Shown: positions 23,217-31,096 of the stretch, piece after piece | How positions within the stretch are numbered: position 1 is the stretch's first letter | Layout of the letters: the number at the start of each line of letters is the position of its first letter | NCBI RefSeq assembly: GCF_003148565.1 | Contig: NZ_QGGL01000015.1 | Coordinates: 1-64,000, forward strand | From: Tumebacillus permanentifrigoris | GTDB taxonomy: Bacteria > Bacillota > Bacilli > Tumebacillales > Tumebacillaceae | Reading direction: 5' to 3' | Length of the DNA: 64,000 nt | Program-made: the position numbers and the translations under genes | Notes under the pieces: generated by a model | The model's database searches: none | The model's input: only the letters and a program-made list of their open reading frames with translations | What the model was told of the DNA's origin: nothing

Positions 23217-24218
23217 ATGCATACACACAATCATCAGGGTCATCACCACCACCATCATCACGGCCATTCGCAAGCGTCCGTGAACTCGGAGCGGTTGATC
23301 CGATATGGGATGGTACTGACCTTCGTGGTCTTTCTGATCAAAATCATCGGGGGGTATTGGACCGGTTCCCTCGCCCTCCTGTCGGATGGCTGGCATCTCG
23401 CGGGCGACTTGTTGACGCTCGCTCTGTCGTGGTGGGGCGTGAAGCAATCGTTGAAACCGGCGAATCGCAAGCAATCCTTTGGCATGTTCCGCGCAGAGAT
23501 TCTCAGCGCGTTTACCGCGAACTTGATCCTCGTCGCCGTGGGCGGCTACATCCTGATCGAAGCGATGCGGGGTTTCGCACATCCGGCTGTCGTGTCGAGC
23601 ACGTGGATTTTTTGGCTGACGCTGGCGGGTCTGGTGATCTACACGGCCCTGACGTATATGTTGAGCAAGGAGAAAGACAACATGAACGCGCGGTCCGCAT
23701 GGATGCACTTCCTCGGCGACGCGCTGTCCTCGTTGGCGATCCTCGTCGGTGCGGTGATCATCCACTTCACGAGTTGGTACTGGGTGGACGCTGTGCTAGG
23801 CGGTCTGGTCGGCGTCGTCATCATCGTTGGAGCGGGCAAGATGGCCTGGGAGGGCGCACACATCCTCTTGGAATTTGCACCGTCACACGTGGAGCCAGAT
23901 CAGGTGGAGCAAGTGCTGTTAAAGCTGCAGCACGTATCGGCTGTCACCGACCTGCACATCTGGAGTTTGACGCCGACGCAGCACTTCATGAGTTGCCATC
24001 TCGCAGTTGACGTCACGACGATCGGTGATGGGGAGACGATCATCCGTCTCGTGCAACAGACGTTGCTCGATCAGTTCAACGTACACCATGTGACGATCCA
24101 ATTGGAGACCTCGTCATGCAGCACCTGCTTCCACAATGAGGTCGATCTGGAGAGCCACTGTGTCGAATGTCCGCAGACCGACAACACCTGTCAGATCATC
24201 AACATCCAACCGAACTAA
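23217..24218 (+). CDS. Cation diffusion facilitator (CzcD-like zinc efflux)
   Basis: The 333-residue six-helix transporter exchanges cytoplasmic divalent metal for protons. The N-terminus is a His-rich metal-binding tail (MHTHNHQGHHHHHHHGHS). The transport site shows LLSDGWHLAGDLL and the later HFLGDALSSL, giving the two His/Asp pairs. The C-terminal domain has DLHIWSLTPTQHFMSCHL, followed by an unusual Cys-rich tail (SSCSTCF ... CVECPQTDNTC). ATG at 23217 has GGGAGGG 11 bases upstream. Zinc is the likely main substrate. Confidence 0.93.
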   Translation: MHTHNHQGHHHHHHHGHSQASVNSERLIRYGMVLTFVVFLIKIIGGYWTGSLALLSDGWHLAGDLLTLALSWWGVKQSLKPANRKQSFGMFRAEILSAFTANLILVAVGGYILIEAMRGFAHPAVVSSTWIFWLTLAGLVIYTALTYMLSKEKDNMNARSAWMHFLGDALSSLAILVGAVIIHFTSWYWVDAVLGGLVGVVIIVGAGKMAWEGAHILLEFAPSHVEPDQVEQVLLKLQHVSAVTDLHIWSLTPTQHFMSCHLAVDVTTIGDGETIIRLVQQTLLDQFNVHHVTIQLETSSCSTCFHNEVDLESHCVECPQTDNTCQIINIQPN

Positions 24219-24226
24219 GCACGCGG

Positions 24227-24266
24227 CAAAAAAAACGCAACCGTCAGCGACGGTTGCGTTTTTATT
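24227..24266. terminator. Bidirectional terminator
   Basis: ACGCAACCGTC-AGC-GACGGTTGCGT with flanking A- and T-runs. It overlaps the stop codon of uvsE on the minus strand. Confidence 0.9.
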
Positions 24267-25227
24267 TATACAGGAAGCTGCCGCCGTCGATCGGTTTCAT
24301 ACCTTCGACTTTCGCAAGGTCTTTGGCGAGGCGCATGGCGGCATCGTCTTTTTGCTTGGCTTCTACCATGATGTCGAGGTCAGAACCTCCCAGTTCATGT
24401 ACAAGGTCGAGGAACGGGAGCAGGTCGGAGAGCTCGATGTAATCTGCATGGCTGCGCAGGTCGGTCTCGCTCTTCGGACTTGAGACATGGATCTTCGGAA
24501 CCAGCCCGGTGTCGTCCCACGTTGCAAAAATCCGCGGCAGGAGATCGCGCAAGTCTTCGTTCCCTGGGTTGCAACGGTGGTGGTGGATGTCCAGCACCAT
24601 CGGAATGCCTTGGCGCTCACAGAGCTCCAGCGTTTCCAGCACAGTGTAGGTCTTGTCGTCATTTTCCAACGTGACGCGACGCTTCACTTCGTCCGGGATC
24701 AGCGCGTAGTTGTCTTCGAAGCGCTGGATCGATTCGGCCTTGTCTTTGAACGTGCCTCCAATGTGCATGACGAGCTTCGCACGTTGGTCGAGTTCCATCA
24801 GGTTGAACATCTTCACGTGGCGCTCCAGATCAGCGATGGAATTCTCGATCACCGTCTCGCTTTTCGAGTTCAGCAACGTGAAATGATCCGGGTGGAACGA
24901 GACGCGCATCCCAGAGTCGCGCACGAACTTGCCGACTTCCTCAAACTCTGGCTTCAGCTTGGTCCAGAAGTCCCAGTCCTCGGTCAACTCATGACCGATC
25001 ATCGGAACGATCTTGGAGGTAAAGCGGTAGACATGGATGCCTTGCGCATGTGCGTGACGCATGACGCGCAACGAGTTTTGCAAGTTCTTGGCTGCGATGC
25101 TCGTCAGCTTGCGCAGGGCGGCTTCGCGGTCGATGATCTTTTGGAAATTGGTGACGGTCATCGTCGAAGAAGGTGAGGCGTTTTTTAGGTGGACTGACAT
25201 CGCGACGAATCCGACGCGTAGTTTCAT
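24262..25227 (-). CDS. uvsE: UV DNA damage endonuclease
   Basis: A 321-residue TIM-barrel endonuclease that nicks DNA 5' to UV photoproducts and starts alternative excision repair. Family segments include MKLRVGFVAMSVHL at the start, YRFTSKIVPMIGH, MRVSFHPDHF, LVMHIGG, LENDDKTYT, VLDIHHHRCNPG and the metal-binding KIHVSSP and DIMVEAKQKDDA. GGAGG is 7 bases upstream of the ATG. In sporeformers it adds to spore UV resistance. It is divergent from the NADH dehydrogenase gene. Confidence 0.95.
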   Translation of the reverse strand: MKLRVGFVAMSVHLKNASPSSTMTVTNFQKIIDREAALRKLTSIAAKNLQNSLRVMRHAHAQGIHVYRFTSKIVPMIGHELTEDWDFWTKLKPEFEEVGKFVRDSGMRVSFHPDHFTLLNSKSETVIENSIADLERHVKMFNLMELDQRAKLVMHIGGTFKDKAESIQRFEDNYALIPDEVKRRVTLENDDKTYTVLETLELCERQGIPMVLDIHHHRCNPGNEDLRDLLPRIFATWDDTGLVPKIHVSSPKSETDLRSHADYIELSDLLPFLDLVHELGGSDLDIMVEAKQKDDAAMRLAKDLAKVEGMKPIDGGSFLYK

Positions 25228-25379
25228 GGGCGTTCCTCCAGAACATGTGAATATAGGAACAATCTGTGACGCTGTGCGTATACTGGTACTACGTGCAAGA
25301 CTTCACAAGCATTTTTTCCAACGCGTTTGAGAAACTAGACGCTAAGGGAAATCGAGTCACACAAAGGAGTGAGACCGAT

Positions 25380-26564
25380 ATGGCCAACCTTTTGATACTT
25401 GGTGCTGGATACGGTGGCATCGCGGCTGCCAAAGCCTTGGAAAAAGCCGGTCAGCCCTTTACGTTGATCAATAAACATGAATACCATTATTTTACCACAC
25501 TTTTGCATGAACCAGCGGGTGGACGCAACAAGTTTGAAGAATACTCCGTTCCGTTGCGCGATGTGTTGCGCCAACCGACCTCAGAAATTGTCAAAGCGCG
25601 GGTCACGGAGTTGAAGCCACAAGGAAATACAATTGTGACGGACCGCGGTGAACTCGCCTATGACTATCTCGTGATCGCACTGGGCAACGCACCTGAATAC
25701 TTTGGGATACCCGGCATGCAGGAGCATGCACTTGTGTTGCGGTCGCTCGATACGGCCCGCCAGTTGCACGAACACATTGAGAAAACGTTCGCGGCGTGGC
25801 AGGAGGACCATGACGACACGAGGCTATGCATCGTCGTCGGCGGTGCCGGGCTGACAGGCATCGAGCTCTGTGGCGAGTTGGCCGATTGGATGCCGGAGTT
25901 GGCAGCCCAATACGCTCTGCCGTTGGAAAAAATCCAGTTGATCAACCTCGAAGCGGCCCCGACGATCCTGCCGATGCTGGAGGAAGACTTGCGTGCCGAA
26001 GCCTTGCGCGTCCTAGAAAGCAAGGGCGTCCAACTGCGAACGGGCACTGCGATCGTCAAGGTCAACCGAAACCAAGTCGAGTTGAAAACTCGTGAAACGA
26101 TCGACGCGCAGACGATCATCTGGACAGGCGGTGTGCGGGCGAACCCGTTGATCGAGCAGGCGGGGTTTGAAGTCGATCCAAAGGGCCGTGCCAAAGTCAA
26201 CGAGTTCTGCCAATCGGTGGATTTTGCAAACGTATTTGTCATCGGGGACTCCGCGTGGTTCACGGGAGCCGATGGCAAACCGTTGCCTCCGACCGGGCAG
26301 GCGGCCGAACAGATGGGCGATGCGGTGGCACAGAACATCACCGCACAGCTCCAAAGCTACCCGATGCGACCCTTCCGCTACAACAACCTCGGCACCCTCG
26401 CCTCGTTAGGCGCGGAAGTCGGAGTCGGCAGTGTGAAGGGCGTTCGCACCAAAGGTGTGTCCGCCGCACTGATGAAGGAAGGTTCCAAGGCAAAGTATCT
26501 CTGGCACTTGGGTGGCTTGCGAATGATCTCACAAAAACGCGGACAATTCAAGCGTAAGGGCTAA
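25380..26564 (+). CDS. ndh: Type II NADH dehydrogenase
   Basis: The 394-residue flavoprotein oxidises NADH and reduces quinone at the inner face of the membrane without pumping protons. The FAD Rossmann motif LLILGAGYGGIAAAKAL is at the N-terminus, the NADH-binding one (IVVGGAGLTGIELCGELA) near residue 155, and the second FAD motif near 285-310 (VFVIGDSAWF ... PPTGQAAEQMG). ATG at 25380 has AAAGGAG 10 bases upstream; longer readings run into the intergenic region. Confidence 0.95.
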   Translation: MANLLILGAGYGGIAAAKALEKAGQPFTLINKHEYHYFTTLLHEPAGGRNKFEEYSVPLRDVLRQPTSEIVKARVTELKPQGNTIVTDRGELAYDYLVIALGNAPEYFGIPGMQEHALVLRSLDTARQLHEHIEKTFAAWQEDHDDTRLCIVVGGAGLTGIELCGELADWMPELAAQYALPLEKIQLINLEAAPTILPMLEEDLRAEALRVLESKGVQLRTGTAIVKVNRNQVELKTRETIDAQTIIWTGGVRANPLIEQAGFEVDPKGRAKVNEFCQSVDFANVFVIGDSAWFTGADGKPLPPTGQAAEQMGDAVAQNITAQLQSYPMRPFRYNNLGTLASLGAEVGVGSVKGVRTKGVSAALMKEGSKAKYLWHLGGLRMISQKRGQFKRKG

Positions 26565-26586
26565 GAAACATCGTAGCTCTCCACGA

Positions 26587-26625
26587 CAAGGCCCGACATC
26601 CTGCTGGGGATGGAGGGCTTTTTTC
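26587..26625 (+). terminator. Terminator of ndh
   Basis: GCCC/GGGC and CATCC/GGATG pair around a short loop, with a small internal bulge, followed by TTTTTT. Confidence 0.7.
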
Positions 26626-26895
26626 GTTTGAACTTCACCCTCTTAGTGTTTCAAAATGAGTCTGGAATATGTTGTGCGGCTACAAATTCCAAGGAGTAGA
26701 GAAACAGATCGCGTCGAGGAGGCAGTTGATCTCCTATCAAGAAGACGGATGGTACGGGAACGTTACCCAGAACTTGACGTTCGTGCAGGCGGCCGGTGCT
26801 CGCCCCAGCGATCGCATCTTATAGGAAAGCAAGCGGTGCTGCGCGAAACGGAATGATCGTAGGCTTTGTCGGCAGCACGAGCGGGTGCGTTACTC

Positions 26896-26924
26896 TTGTG
26901 CGCGTTTCAAATCTAACGTACAAT
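26896..26924 (+). promoter_or_regulatory. Putative holA promoter
   Basis: TTGTGC (26896-26901) and TACAAT (26919-26924) are 17 bases apart, 34 bases before the start codon. Confidence 0.55.
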
Positions 26925-26958
26925 GCAGGGTGACGAAACCTGAGAGGGGGCACCCGGC

Positions 26959-28011
26959 ATGGCCCGTAGCATGCGTGACATCCTGCAAGAACTGAGAAAA
27001 GGCATCGTCCAGCCGGTCTACCTGCTCTACGGAACGGAAGCTCTGCTGATCGATGATGTGGTGCAAGCCATCCAAGCCGCCGCCCTGCCACAAGGGATCG
27101 ACGACTTTAACTACATGCGCTACCACTTTGATGAATCCCCGATTCAACATGCTGTGCATGAAGCGGAGACGATCCCGTTCATGTCGGAGCGCAAATTGAT
27201 TCTCGTCCAGAACTGCGCGGTGTTCTCCACGGCCAAGTCGCCACGCGTCGATCACGACCCCGATGCGTTGCAAGCCTACATTGAGAACCCGGCTCCCTAC
27301 TCGACGATGATCCTCACCGTGAACGCAGAAAAACTCGACGAGCGCAAGAAACTGACCAAGTCCGCCCAGCAAAAAGCGACGGTCGTGCAGTTCGTCTCCC
27401 TAAAGGAAAACGAGTGCCGCGACTGGATCGCCAGCGAAGTCAAACGCCAAGGCAGTTCGATCACATCGGATGGCATCGCCCGGATGATTCTCTCCGTCGG
27501 CACCAATCTCCGCCTGTTGCGCAGTGAACTGGAGAAACTGGCGCTCTATGCCGGCCCTGGCGGAACGATTGACGAGGCGGCCGTGGACACGCTGGCCATG
27601 CGGACGATGGAGCAAAATATCTTCGTGTTCATCGACGAAGTGGTGCGCCTGCGCGTCGACCGTGCGATGCGCATGATGTATGACCTGCTGAAAAACAAGG
27701 AAGAGCCGATCAAGCTGCTGTTCATGATTGCCCGCCAAGTGCGGATCATGCTCCAGCTCAAAGTACAGAGCGGACGCGGGTACAACTTAAACCAAGTCGC
27801 ACAACAGCTCGGCGTCCATCCCTACGCGGCAAAGATCGCCAACGAACAAGGCAACCTCTATTCACCCAAAGAGTTGGAGCGACTGCTGTTCGACCTCGCG
27901 GAGCTCGATTACAAGATCAAGACCGGGCAGATCGGCGACCGCACCGCACTGGAGATGTTCCTGCTGACCCTGCCGCACAAAGTCCGGGCCGCGACTAGGA
28001 CGCACGCCTGA
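26959..28011 (+). CDS. holA: DNA polymerase III delta subunit
   Basis: A 350-residue clamp-loader subunit that opens the beta clamp. Typical segments are QPVYLLYGTEALLIDD near the start, then NYMRYHFDE, TIPFMSERKLILVQN, and the C-terminal helical part (LLFMIARQVRIMLQLK, LGVHPYAAKIA, LLFDLAELDYKIKTG). The position ahead of rpsT and gpr matches B. subtilis yqeN. GAGAGGGG lies about 9 bases upstream. Confidence 0.95.
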   Translation: MARSMRDILQELRKGIVQPVYLLYGTEALLIDDVVQAIQAAALPQGIDDFNYMRYHFDESPIQHAVHEAETIPFMSERKLILVQNCAVFSTAKSPRVDHDPDALQAYIENPAPYSTMILTVNAEKLDERKKLTKSAQQKATVVQFVSLKENECRDWIASEVKRQGSSITSDGIARMILSVGTNLRLLRSELEKLALYAGPGGTIDEAAVDTLAMRTMEQNIFVFIDEVVRLRVDRAMRMMYDLLKNKEEPIKLLFMIARQVRIMLQLKVQSGRGYNLNQVAQQLGVHPYAAKIANEQGNLYSPKELERLLFDLAELDYKIKTGQIGDRTALEMFLLTLPHKVRAATRTHA

Positions 28012-28021
28012 CGGGGAGCCT

Positions 28022-28051
28022 ACCTCCTAGATGGCACAACTCTTGGGAGGT
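28022..28051 (+). promoter_or_regulatory. Hairpin that can mask the SASP ribosome site
   Basis: ACCTCC (28022-28027) is complementary to GGAGGT (28046-28051), which is the Shine-Dalgarno sequence of the SASP gene. The 18-base loop contains no gene. It may limit translation of read-through transcripts from holA. Confidence 0.4.
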
Positions 28052-28059
28052 GACTCCAG

Positions 28060-28347
28060 ATGGCGCGCAAGAGACGCAGACGCCTGCTGGTCCCCGAAGC
28101 ACGGGACGCGCTGGAGCGGTTAAAAATGGATGTGATGGGCGTAGCCAAGCCAGAGGACGCCGCGATCACATCCGCTCAGCAACAGAACATCCCGCTTCAA
28201 CCGGGCGACAATGGTCAACTGACCGCACGAGAAGCTGGCAAGATCGGCGGACCGATCGGCGGTCAGATGGTCAAGAAACTGATCGCCCTCGCCCAGATGC
28301 AGATGATCAACGAACAACATCGAGAGCAGAACCGCCCGCATCCCTAA
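28060..28347 (+). CDS. Alpha/beta-type small acid-soluble spore protein
   Basis: The 95-residue protein carries the SASP signature TAREAGKIGGPIGGQMVKKLIALAQ near residues 60-85, which binds and protects spore DNA. The N-terminal MARKRRRRLLVPEARDALERLKMDV is the first conserved helix and is unusually Arg-rich. The usual GPR cleavage segment is poorly conserved (KPEDAAITS). GGGAGG is 9 bases upstream. The GPR protease that degrades such proteins is encoded about 1.5 kb downstream. Confidence 0.93.
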   Translation: MARKRRRRLLVPEARDALERLKMDVMGVAKPEDAAITSAQQQNIPLQPGDNGQLTAREAGKIGGPIGGQMVKKLIALAQMQMINEQHREQNRPHP

Positions 28348-28366
28348 GCGTGGCGGTTCTTTTTTC
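28328..28366 (+). terminator. Terminator overlapping the SASP gene end
   Basis: AGAACCGCC inside the last codons pairs with GGCGGTTCT after the stop, followed by TTTTTT. Confidence 0.85.
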
Positions 28367-28390
28367 GCTTCAGAATAGTCAGAAAATACC

Positions 28391-28420
28391 TATACAAAGG
28401 GACGGGGTGTCGCTTATAAT
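28391..28420 (+). promoter_or_regulatory. Putative promoter of the papain-like protease gene
   Basis: TATACA (28391-28396) and TATAAT (28415-28420) are 18 bases apart. Confidence 0.5.
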
Positions 28421-28425
28421 AAGAC

Positions 28426-28475
28426 TATCAAGTTTTTAATAGAGACTTGATAAAGATTCGACAAAATTTATCAAG
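28426..28475 (+). repeat. Three alternating complementary octamers in the protease leader
   Basis: TATCAAGT (28426-28433) and ACTTGATA (28445-28452) form a perfect inverted repeat. TATCAAG occurs again at 28469-28475, touching the ribosome site AAGG. The middle element can pair with either outer one, giving two exclusive hairpins, one of which would cover the ribosome site. It may instead be an operator. Confidence 0.6.
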
Positions 28476-28487
28476 GCGGTGGTCTCC

Positions 28488-29273
28488 ATGAGTCAAGTGA
28501 TGAACAACGTAAACCGTAAGTACAATGTACGCCCGGATGCCGTAGACATGCGTGACAAAATGTTCCGAACCGCCGTTTTCAACACGCCGGAAGTACTGCC
28601 TAGCGCCGTCGACCTGCGCGACAAGTGCTCCCCTGTCGTTGACCAAGGCCAGCTCGGCTCCTGCACGGCGAACGCGATGGCGTCCGGCTTGCGCGAGTAT
28701 CTGCTGCTGCGCTCCGGTCAGCCGTTTACCCGACTCTCGCGCCTGTACCTGTATTGGCATGAGCGCCTGATCGAAGGAACGTTGAACGAGGATGCAGGTG
28801 CCCAGATTCGCGACGGCATGAAAGTGATGCAAAAACTCGGGGTCTGCCCGGAAGCAGATTACCCCTACGCAATTGAACACTTCACGGACAAGCCGACCGA
28901 CGCTGCTGAAAAATCGGCTGCGCTGTACCGCATCGGCGAATACCACCGCGTCGCGAGCCTCTCGCTCTTGAAGGCCGCGCTTGCCCAAGGCTTGCCGGTT
29001 GTGATCGGGTTTGCGGTCTATGATTCCTTTGAGACCCGCGAAGTGGCAGACAATGGTATCGTGCCGATCCCGAATGCGGAGACGGAGAACATGCTGGGCG
29101 GTCACGCCGTGCTCGCCGTCGGCTATGACGATGAGAAGGGTCATGTGATCATCCGTAACTCATGGGGCGAGGGCTGGGGCGATGCCGGCCACTGCTACTT
29201 CCCGTATGAGATGTGGAACTACAACGCGATCTTGCAAGCGCCGTTCGTGTTCGACATGTGGGCAGGTCACTAG
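28488..29273 (+). CDS. Papain-like (C1A) cysteine protease
   Basis: A 261-residue protease with the full papain catalytic set: oxyanion Gln and Cys59 in QGQLGSCTANA, His206 in GGHAVLAVGYDD and Asn224 in NSWGEGWGDAGHCYFPYEM. There is no signal peptide, and only a short N-terminal extension (MSQVMNNVNRKYNVRPD) instead of a classical propeptide. Start ATG 28488 is preceded by AAGGCGG. It lies between a SASP gene and rpsT/gpr, so a spore or germination role is possible, but no evidence shows its target. Confidence 0.9.
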   Translation: MSQVMNNVNRKYNVRPDAVDMRDKMFRTAVFNTPEVLPSAVDLRDKCSPVVDQGQLGSCTANAMASGLREYLLLRSGQPFTRLSRLYLYWHERLIEGTLNEDAGAQIRDGMKVMQKLGVCPEADYPYAIEHFTDKPTDAAEKSAALYRIGEYHRVASLSLLKAALAQGLPVVIGFAVYDSFETREVADNGIVPIPNAETENMLGGHAVLAVGYDDEKGHVIIRNSWGEGWGDAGHCYFPYEMWNYNAILQAPFVFDMWAGH

Positions 29274-29293
29274 GCATGGCGATCTGTGTACAC

Positions 29294-29334
29294 AAAAAAA
29301 CGACCCAGGGGTGTACCCCACGGGTCGTTTTTTG
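29294..29334. terminator. Bidirectional terminator between protease gene and rpsT
   Basis: ACGACCC-GGGG and CCCC-CGGGTCGT form a stem with opposed A mismatches. Seven A precede and six T follow, so it can also end the minus-strand rpsT transcript. Confidence 0.85.
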
Positions 29335-29359
29335 TATCCATCTGAGAATAACTCCATCG

Positions 29360-29373
29360 CTTTGGCGCCAAAG
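29360..29373. repeat. 14-bp perfect palindrome downstream of rpsT
   Basis: CTTTGGCGCCAAAG is fully self-complementary with no loop. It lies between the rpsT stop and the shared terminator; role unknown, possibly a protein-binding site or mRNA dimer contact. Confidence 0.5.
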
Positions 29374-29400
29374 TCATGAAGCTCCTATGGAAAACACGTC

Positions 29401-29670
29401 TTACGCGGAGAGGTTCGCTTGGTTGAACTTCTTGGTCAGACGGGATTTTTTACGAGCAGCGGTGTTCTTGTGAACCAGGCCCTTGGTGACAGCCTTGTCC
29501 AAAGCACGGTTCGCTTGCTTGAGGAGAGCTGCAGAGTTCGCGTCGTTCGCAGCGATTGCTACTTCGAACTTCTTAACAGCGGTGCGCAGCGCGGATTTCG
29601 CAGCAGCGTTACGCAGGGTGCGAGTGCTGATGGTCTTCACGCGTTTGATAGCGGATTTAATGTTCGGCAT
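29401..29670 (-). CDS. rpsT: 30S ribosomal protein S20
   Basis: The 89-residue basic helical protein binds 16S rRNA early in 30S assembly. The start [13 protein letters not shown], the middle [18 protein letters not shown] and the end [21 protein letters not shown] are typical. GGAGGTG lies 7 bases before the ATG. It is read opposite to its neighbours, as in B. subtilis. Confidence 0.97.
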   Translation of the reverse strand: MPNIKSAIKRVKTISTRTLRNAAAKSALRTAVKKFEVAIAANDANSAALLKQANRALDKAVTKGLVHKNTAARKKSRLTKKFNQANLSA

Positions 29671-29721
29671 CTATATTCACCTCCAATCAAGGATCAAGTC
29701 CAGAAAAAAAGGACATTAGAA

Positions 29722-29750
29722 ATTTTATCATGTCTAGCGAAAACATGCAA
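29722..29750 (-). promoter_or_regulatory. rpsT promoter
   Basis: On the minus strand TTGCAT (29750-29745) and TAAAAT (29727-29722) are 17 bases apart. A small GTCC/GGAC hairpin follows in the leader, where S20 autoregulation could act. Confidence 0.7.
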
Positions 29751-29765
29751 GGTATGATCTGCTTC

Positions 29766-29794
29766 GCATATTTTTACAGCCCTGTGACATCCTA
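29766..29794 (+). promoter_or_regulatory. Sigma-G/sigma-F-type promoter of gpr
   Basis: GCATA (29766-29770), a 17-base spacer and CATCCTA (29788-29794) match the forespore consensus gHATR-N17/18-CATWHTA with one mismatch. B. subtilis gpr is read by sigma-F and sigma-G. Confidence 0.6.
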
Positions 29795-29830
29795 ACTGCA
29801 TCTCGTACTTTGGAAAAAGAGGTGGAGTAG

Positions 29831-30877
29831 GTGGGCAAAGAGCCGCGTTACAAGTATAGCCAAGAATCGTTACATACGCAATCAGAAGAAGAGATGTGGA
29901 ACTCCTATAGCGTCTCCACAGACCTCGCGTTGGAGGCGCACCAGATTTTTTCGCCCCAACACGGCGGTTCGATTCCCGGTGTGGACCTGTCCGAGGAGGA
30001 CGCGGATGGCATCCACATCACGCGCATGTCGATCCTCGACGAGGTCGGTGGCAAAATCATGGGCAAAATCCCTGGCAACTACCTGACGTTGGAAGTGCCC
30101 GGATTGCGGTACAAGGACCCGGATCTCCAACGCCGCGTCTCGGAGACGCTGGCTCGCGAGTTCAAGAAGTTCGCCAACCTGACGCCAGAATCCACGGTGC
30201 TCGTGATCGGGCTTGGCAACCGCAAAGTCACGCCCGACTCGCTCGGGCCGCAGGTGTGTGACAATCTATTTGTCACCCGCCATCTCTATGACCACATGCC
30301 AGAACTTGTGCAGGGCGGTGGCTACCGTCCTGTCGCTGCGGTCGCGCCCGGGGTGCTCGGCATCACGGGGATTGAGACCAGCGAGATCGTACACGGGATC
30401 GTCAAAAAAGTCAAGCCGGATCTCGTGATCGCCGTCGATGCGCTGGCGGCGCGGTCGCTGGAGCGCGTCAACACCACGATTCAGATTGCAGATGTCGGCA
30501 TCTCACCTGGAGCGGGTGTAGGCAACAAGCGCAAAGGGCTGAACAAAAAATCGCTCGGCGTACCCGTCATCGCCGTGGGCGTGCCGACCGTCGTCGACGC
30601 GGTGACGATCACCAGCGATGCGATGGATCTGGTCGTCAAGCGATTGGAGCAGGATGTTCCGAACAACGGCATGAGCAAGTTGTTCGCTAACTTTGACGAG
30701 CGGGAGAAAAAGCAACTGATCTTCGAGTTGCTTCAACCGATCGGGCAGAACCTGATGGTCACGCCCAAGGAGATCGATACCTTCGTCGAGGATGTGGCGA
30801 ACGTGCTGGCCAATGGTTTAAATGTCGCCTTGCACGACGCGATCACGATGGACGATTCCTCGCTGTACACGCACTGA
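29831..30877 (+). CDS. gpr: Germination protease GPR
   Basis: A 348-residue A25-family protease, stored as a zymogen, that begins degradation of SASPs when spores germinate. The N-terminal acidic propeptide (about 1-15) is followed by the conserved SVSTDLALEAHQI. Other family segments are VLVIGLGNRKVTPDSLGP, VAAVAPGVLGITGIET, IAVDALAARS and ISPGAGVGNKRKGLN. GTG at 29831 has GGTGGAG 3 bases upstream. Its likely substrate is the SASP encoded at 28060. Confidence 0.97.
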   Translation: MGKEPRYKYSQESLHTQSEEEMWNSYSVSTDLALEAHQIFSPQHGGSIPGVDLSEEDADGIHITRMSILDEVGGKIMGKIPGNYLTLEVPGLRYKDPDLQRRVSETLAREFKKFANLTPESTVLVIGLGNRKVTPDSLGPQVCDNLFVTRHLYDHMPELVQGGGYRPVAAVAPGVLGITGIETSEIVHGIVKKVKPDLVIAVDALAARSLERVNTTIQIADVGISPGAGVGNKRKGLNKKSLGVPVIAVGVPTVVDAVTITSDAMDLVVKRLEQDVPNNGMSKLFANFDEREKKQLIFELLQPIGQNLMVTPKEIDTFVEDVANVLANGLNVALHDAITMDDSSLYTH

Positions 30878-30895
30878 CGATCAGTGGTTGTGGAA

Positions 30896-30939
30896 AAGAG
30901 AGCCTGTGCGGGAGCGCACCCGACAGGCTCTCTTTTTTG
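30896..30939 (+). terminator. Terminator of gpr
   Basis: AGAGAGCCTGT pairs with ACAGGCTCTCT around an inner GGG/CCC stem, followed by TTTTTT. Confidence 0.9.
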
Positions 30940-30991
30940 TTAAAATTTACAGATCCTACATTAGGCATGTGAAAATTCTATCTCTTGCGTA

Positions 30992-31020
30992 TTGTTGATG
31001 CCTTGTAAGTTTGATATACT
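30992..31020 (+). promoter_or_regulatory. Putative promoter of the FAAL-like gene
   Basis: TTGTTG (30992-30997) and TATACT (31015-31020) are 17 bases apart. The leader would be about 70 bases. Confidence 0.5.
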
Positions 31021-31096
31021 AATGTCAAGGTAAATTAATGTAAAAGTGAAGCTCAGTAATATCATACAGTAGAGCAACTTTTGAGGGGGAAGTTGG

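Larger units (their letters stand above)
26565..26958 (+). other. Intergenic region with terminator, a doubtful small ORF and the holA promoter
   Basis: Contains the ndh terminator (26587-26625) and the holA promoter (26896-26924). Between them a 51-codon frame at 26669-26824 (start MLCGYKFQGVEKQ, middle YQEDGWYGNVTQN) looks protein-like but lacks a convincing ribosome site; it could be a remnant. Confidence 0.5.

Noticed and set aside
25228-25262. LexA-type operator at uvsE (GAACATGTGAAT)
   Set aside because: Only one half-site fits; the second half does not match GTTC.
26669-26824. 51-codon frame with protein-like composition
   Set aside because: No convincing ribosome site or terminator; kept only as a possible remnant in the intergenic note.
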